A DNA stretch of 9,767 nucleotides from Holophaga sp. (GTDB lineage Bacteria; Acidobacteriota; Holophagae; Holophagales; Holophagaceae), in NCBI GenBank assembly GCA_030691225.1, contig JAUYES010000435.1, positions 1 to 9,767 on the forward strand. Direction: 5' to 3'. The notes beneath the pieces are model-generated. The model was not told the DNA's origin, did not search any database, and saw nothing but the letters and a program-made list of their open reading frames with translations. A program made the position numbers and the translations under genes. Shown here in pieces: positions 6,935-9,767 of the stretch. Each line of letters starts with the position of its first letter. Position 1 is the stretch's first letter.

Positions 6935-7090
6935 CTAGGCGCGGTTGCCTGTTGGTACCGGTACTGATGGTTGCGGTGCCAGCCCCGTGCGCCACAGCAG
7001 GCCGGGGTTAAAGGCGCGCTCCTGGGCCACCAGGGGCTGAACCAAGCAGGCTAGGCACAGGCTGATCAGGATTCGGTGGACAATGCCCAT
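6935..7090 (-). pseudogene. detached N-terminal leader of the 5333-6931 beta-helix gene (amber-terminated)
   Basis: ATG 7088-7090 opens a 51-codon frame that ends at TAG 6935-6937. It begins with a clear Sec signal peptide (MGIVHRILISLCLACLVQPLVAQ), then a short mature stretch ending VPVPTGNRA. The next codons in the same frame are Tyr and the GTG that opens the beta-helix body, so leader and body are one gene split by a single nonsense codon at position 52. The paralogue just upstream has VPVPTG followed by SGKALYV at this point, so the stop replaces its Leu; TTG to TAG would be one base change. AAAGGA (7097-7102), six bases ahead of the ATG, overlaps the stop codon of the upstream gene, implying coupling. 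Confidence 0.75.
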
Positions 7091-7096
7091 ACCATT

Positions 7097-7102
7097 TCCT
7101 TT
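7097..7102 (-). promoter_or_regulatory. ribosome binding site for the amber-split beta-helix gene
   Basis: The minus strand reads AAAGGA, then six bases, then ATG 7090. An alternative ATG at 7103-7105 overlaps the previous stop as ATGA but lacks an equally good site, so 7090 is preferred. Confidence 0.55.
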
Positions 7103-8748
7103 CATAAATTTACTTCGGCCAGCAATGAGCTGGGCGCAGCATGGCTGCGGATGCGGATCTTGAGGCCTGTTCCCGTGCGGGTGGTGCCATCGGCCATTTG
7201 GCCCACGGTCCAGTTGAAGGTGCCGGTGCTGGCCGCCACGCTCTCGGCGATTCGACCCAGGAAAGTGCTGCCCTGGATGAGTTCGATGGCCACGTTGCCG
7301 GTGGCACTGCCCGGAGTCCAGGTGATTGGATGGGACTCGCCCCGCCGCCACGATTCCCCGCCGTTTGGGCTGGTGATGGTCAGGCTGCCCAGGGCTTGGA
7401 TGCCCACCTTGGTGACATCGGCGCCCATGTCGCGGCCGTCGGAGCCTGCATTTTCCCCAGGGGATCCCGCCGCCAGGGCGAAGCCTGCGATGGATGTCGG
7501 TGTTGCGCCTCCGACGAATGCTGGTGTTCCTGTTAGTGAATTTGCATCAACAATTCTTGAATGGGTGTTGAGTTGGTAATTCCGCCAGCCTTGCAGGGTG
7601 TAATCAATCCGGTTCTCGCGAATGACAACAGTGCCGAAATACAAGTTGTAGTCGGTTGAATTTCCATAATCGTAGCCAGGAGACGGCAAACTATACTCAT
7701 GCCAAGACTGTCTCGCCCCAAAGATATTGTCCCGAATGGTATTGCTTGTACAGCCTTTCAGCGGATCATGTGCTGGCCAATCGTTCAAAAATGCAAGACT
7801 ATAAAATGTGTTGTTATAAATCAGATTATAGTCTGCATGAGACCGAGTTGCGCTGACGCCACCACCGTCATTTCCCATTAAAACAGCAGTTGTAAAAATA
7901 TTATCGTGAATCCTGGCCCGACAGCAAACCAGCTGGGTTTGCAGGCAGTTGTAGACATAGTTGTATGCAATTTCTATATCTGAATCCAAATTGAAATCAT
8001 TGGGGTGTTTGTAATAAATTCCATTCACACAATTATCTATTTCGTTGTTGAGTATTTTAATGTGTCGAATGACCCGCGCGAATATGCCGGCAGTATTCAA
8101 GTGCCCAGTCGTTCCACACCCGGAAATCTTGTTGTTAATGACTGTCTGGTAGTCTGCGCCTGTGTATACGAACCCAGTATTGTCACCATACCGGTTGGCG
8201 ATACCACGACATCCATCGACAACAAAGTGGGCTCCCCCTATGTCCTCTCCAGTAAAAAAGCACGTGACATAATTGATGAACTGGAAGCCCCTTTCGTTGC
8301 CGACCATTGTTCCGATGACGGAATTGAAATCCTTCTGGATGCTGAACATTTCACCGTTTGCACCCCCTGTCGTATTTATCCCGTCAATAATGGCTATTTC
8401 TCCTGGATAATTAGTGAAGGTAATAGGATTCTCGGATGTGCCGTTAAACCCATTACCCTTGGTGTGAATAACCGTGGCTGGCGAGTACCTGCCGCCTCTG
8501 AAATACACCACATCCCCCGCCCGGGCTTGATACCACGCCCGATGCACCGTTGCCCAAGGGTTGTTTATATTATTTTGTTCCCTTGTCAGCGTGTCATCAC
8601 CACTGGTCGGGGCCACGTAGAGGGCCTTGCCGCTGCCGGTGGGCACCGGAACGCCTGTTCCGGTCTGGGCGTAAAGCCCTGCCCCCAGCAGCAAAAAGCA
8701 GAACAACAGGTGCTTTTGCAATCCAAGCAGCAGATGGAAGAGGTTCAT
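7102..8748 (-). CDS. secreted right-handed beta-helix protein with C-terminal Kre9/KNH-like module
   Basis: 548 residues. A Sec signal peptide spans 1-28 (hydrophobic LLFCFLLLGAGLYAQ) and is followed by the VPVPTG linker (33-38). The beta-helix opening KALYVAPTSGDD...WATVHRAWYQARAGDVVYFRGGRY covers about 41-88. Rungs run to about 400 with N-turns such as ILNNEIDNC, AYNYVYNC, IHDNIFTT, IYNNTFYS and IRDNIFGA. The linker AGFALAAGSPGENAGSDGRD (421-440) precedes the Kre9/KNH-like module, about 455-535. The fold suggests an extracellular polysaccharide-active or -binding protein; no catalytic residues can be named. The start is supported by CAGGAG seven bases upstream, and the ATG overlaps the upstream stop as ATGA. 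The gene's middle (about 7530-8580) is much more AT-rich than its ends: hand counts give 17/60 GC at 7981-8040 and 24/60 at 7801-7860, against 42/60 at 7201-7260. Confidence 0.9.
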   Translation of the reverse strand: MNLFHLLLGLQKHLLFCFLLLGAGLYAQTGTGVPVPTGSGKALYVAPTSGDDTLTREQNNINNPWATVHRAWYQARAGDVVYFRGGRYSPATVIHTKGNGFNGTSENPITFTNYPGEIAIIDGINTTGGANGEMFSIQKDFNSVIGTMVGNERGFQFINYVTCFFTGEDIGGAHFVVDGCRGIANRYGDNTGFVYTGADYQTVINNKISGCGTTGHLNTAGIFARVIRHIKILNNEIDNCVNGIYYKHPNDFNLDSDIEIAYNYVYNCLQTQLVCCRARIHDNIFTTAVLMGNDGGGVSATRSHADYNLIYNNTFYSLAFLNDWPAHDPLKGCTSNTIRDNIFGARQSWHEYSLPSPGYDYGNSTDYNLYFGTVVIRENRIDYTLQGWRNYQLNTHSRIVDANSLTGTPAFVGGATPTSIAGFALAAGSPGENAGSDGRDMGADVTKVGIQALGSLTITSPNGGESWRRGESHPITWTPGSATGNVAIELIQGSTFLGRIAESVAASTGTFNWTVGQMADGTTRTGTGLKIRIRSHAAPSSLLAEVNL

Positions 8749-9767
8749 CGGTTGACTCCTGGGTGTACGCCTGCACCATAGGCCCGCGAAGTGGCTGTCT
8801 TCACTTCTGCGGTGAATTGATTCAGCGCAGCCTGCGCCAGCATGCGCCCCGAAGAAGTGCGAATGCGGATCTTAAGGCCCGTTCCCGTGCGATAAGTTCC
8901 GTCGGCCATTTGGCCCACGGTCCAGGCGTAAGAACCGGAAGTCGGCGCGACCCCGGTTGCAATGACCCCCAGCAGGGTCGGGCCCTGCATGAGGTCGATC
9001 ACCAGGGATTCCGTAACGCCCGTGGCGGTCCAGGTGATTAGTCGGCTTTCGCCCCGGCGCCAGGCTTCGCCACCGTTGGGAGCGGTGATCGTTAGCCGAC
9101 CCTGAGTCTGGATGCCCACGCGGGAGACATCGGCGCCCATATCGCGGCCATCGGAACCCGCATTCTTGCCGGGGGACCCGACTGCTAGAGCGAAACCGGC
9201 GATGGTGGAGGGGGATTCCCCTCCCACAAAAATGGGATTCGCTGCGATGGAGTGTTGGTCTCCGCCATTCTTGGCTCGCCAGGCCGCCAAAGTGGTGTAG
9301 CTCACCCCATCCTGAACGGCAATGGCGTAATTGGAGGGATGACCGATGCCGTTTGTATAGCTGCGACCGTGATACATGTTGTAGTCGTAGCTGTTGGCAT
9401 AATTGTAATTAGCGATCGGGTTGCCGTTGATATCCCTCGGCGGGCCATAGGCGTGGGCCCGGTGGTTGGCCATGAGGATGTTGTTGCGGATCTGGTTGTG
9501 GGTGGCGCCACGCAAGGGATCGCGGGGCTCTCCGTTATCCCCGTAGCCCTGTTCATAGTAGGAAAAACCTATACCGGGCGAACCCTCTACCAGCAGGGGT
9601 GGAGCATAAATCGTGTTGTTTTCGATACGGCAGTAATCCCCGAAAGAGGTGCCTTCCGGCCTACCACCATCCAGGCCTGAGCTTATGCTGCCACCGTCAA
9701 TGCCAGAGATGTTGTCATGGATATACGCGAAGCTGGCGGCGGAAGGGATGGCGTTGTCGCAGGCCGT
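8745..9767 (-). CDS. beta-helix protein with C-terminal Kre9/KNH-like module (5' end off the right edge)
   Basis: The frame is open from the window edge (first full codon at 9765-9767) to TGA at 8745-8747, giving 340 visible residues. An apparent TTG start at 9515 is internal: upstream codons continue the family sequence (ISGIDGGSISSG, then FGDYCRIENNTIYAPP and DPLRGATHNQIRNNILMA), which matches rungs of the next gene (NDGGGVSAT, LIYNNTFYS, DPLKGCTSNTIRDNIFGA). The AGFALAVGSPGKNAGSDGRD linker precedes a Kre9/KNH-like module (LTITAPNGGEAW, LITWTATG, LKIRIR). Past the module it has about 20 extra residues (TAEVKTATSRAYGAGVHPGVNR) not seen in the neighbouring paralogue. The signal peptide and promoter must lie beyond the window. 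Its stop overlaps the next start as ATGA, so it is probably the upstream member of the same operon. Confidence 0.87.
   Translation of the reverse strand, partial: TACDNAIPSAASFAYIHDNISGIDGGSISSGLDGGRPEGTSFGDYCRIENNTIYAPPLLVEGSPGIGFSYYEQGYGDNGEPRDPLRGATHNQIRNNILMANHRAHAYGPPRDINGNPIANYNYANSYDYNMYHGRSYTNGIGHPSNYAIAVQDGVSYTTLAAWRAKNGGDQHSIAANPIFVGGESPSTIAGFALAVGSPGKNAGSDGRDMGADVSRVGIQTQGRLTITAPNGGEAWRRGESRLITWTATGVTESLVIDLMQGPTLLGVIATGVAPTSGSYAWTVGQMADGTYRTGTGLKIRIRTSSGRMLAQAALNQFTAEVKTATSRAYGAGVHPGVNR
8756..8761 (-). promoter_or_regulatory. ribosome binding site inside the upstream gene
   Basis: CAGGAG on the minus strand lies seven bases before ATG 8748 and within the last codons of the upstream beta-helix gene. 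Together with the ATGA overlap this indicates translational coupling. Confidence 0.6.

Noticed and set aside
5882..6967. Long plus-strand open frame of 361 codons opposite the beta-helix gene
   Set aside because: It is an antisense shadow in GC-rich coding DNA: Val/Ala/Gly/Asp-rich with no domain pattern, while the minus strand carries a clear beta-helix and Kre9-like module.
7102..7351. Extending the amber-split gene's leader upstream to 7351
   Set aside because: Codons above 7105 are out-of-frame reading of the upstream gene's conserved Kre9-like module; the signal peptide and ribosome binding site place the start at 7090.
9252..9680. Plus-strand frame of 142 codons near the right edge
   Set aside because: The minus-strand beta-helix frame is open across the entire stretch to the window end and matches its paralogue rung by rung, so this is its shadow.

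Overview
The window looks like chromosomal DNA from a Gram-negative, soil- or sediment-type bacterium. It is GC-rich, and most of its genes encode envelope or secreted proteins with Ig-like, FN3, CBM6, SGNH and right-handed beta-helix modules. Lipoprotein style and domain mix would fit Acidobacteriota (Holophagae-like), but this is an impression from composition and architecture. No rRNA, tRNA or marker gene is present to prove it.

Layout from left to right. Positions 1-167 hold no gene but contain a run of three GC-rich hairpins. A minus-strand bacteriohemerythrin follows (168-614), then about 330 bases with no convincing gene. Next is a large minus-strand lipoprotein (948-3824) with Ig-like, FN3, CBM6, a canonical SGNH esterase, a second FN3 and a second, divergent SGNH-like domain. 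A divergent intergenic region (3825-4029) carries two palindromes whose centres lie 63 bp apart. A plus-strand DUF3667-type membrane protein with a zinc ribbon follows (4030-4914). Between this gene and the convergent array sits a roughly 215-bp element bounded by inverted copies of a 9-bp-periodic ACAGGATNN repeat (about 5083-5295).

The right half (5333-9767) is a minus-strand tandem array of three paralogous secreted beta-helix proteins, transcribed right to left. Each ends in the same Kre9/KNH-like (ITSPNGGE...W...ITW) beta-sandwich module. The most upstream copy runs off the right edge. The first and second genes overlap by ATGA, and the second and third are almost contiguous, so the array is very probably one translationally coupled operon. 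The third copy is interrupted by an in-frame amber codon between its signal peptide and its beta-helix, exactly where the neighbouring paralogue has Leu. This leaves a 532-codon body that is otherwise fully open. The second copy has a low-GC core between high-GC ends, which suggests a mosaic gene.

The shared theme is extracellular polysaccharide. The lipoprotein combines a carbohydrate-binding module with two predicted deacylase-type domains, and the beta-helix fold is typical of polysaccharide lyases and epimerases. No direct functional link between the two loci can be shown from the sequence.
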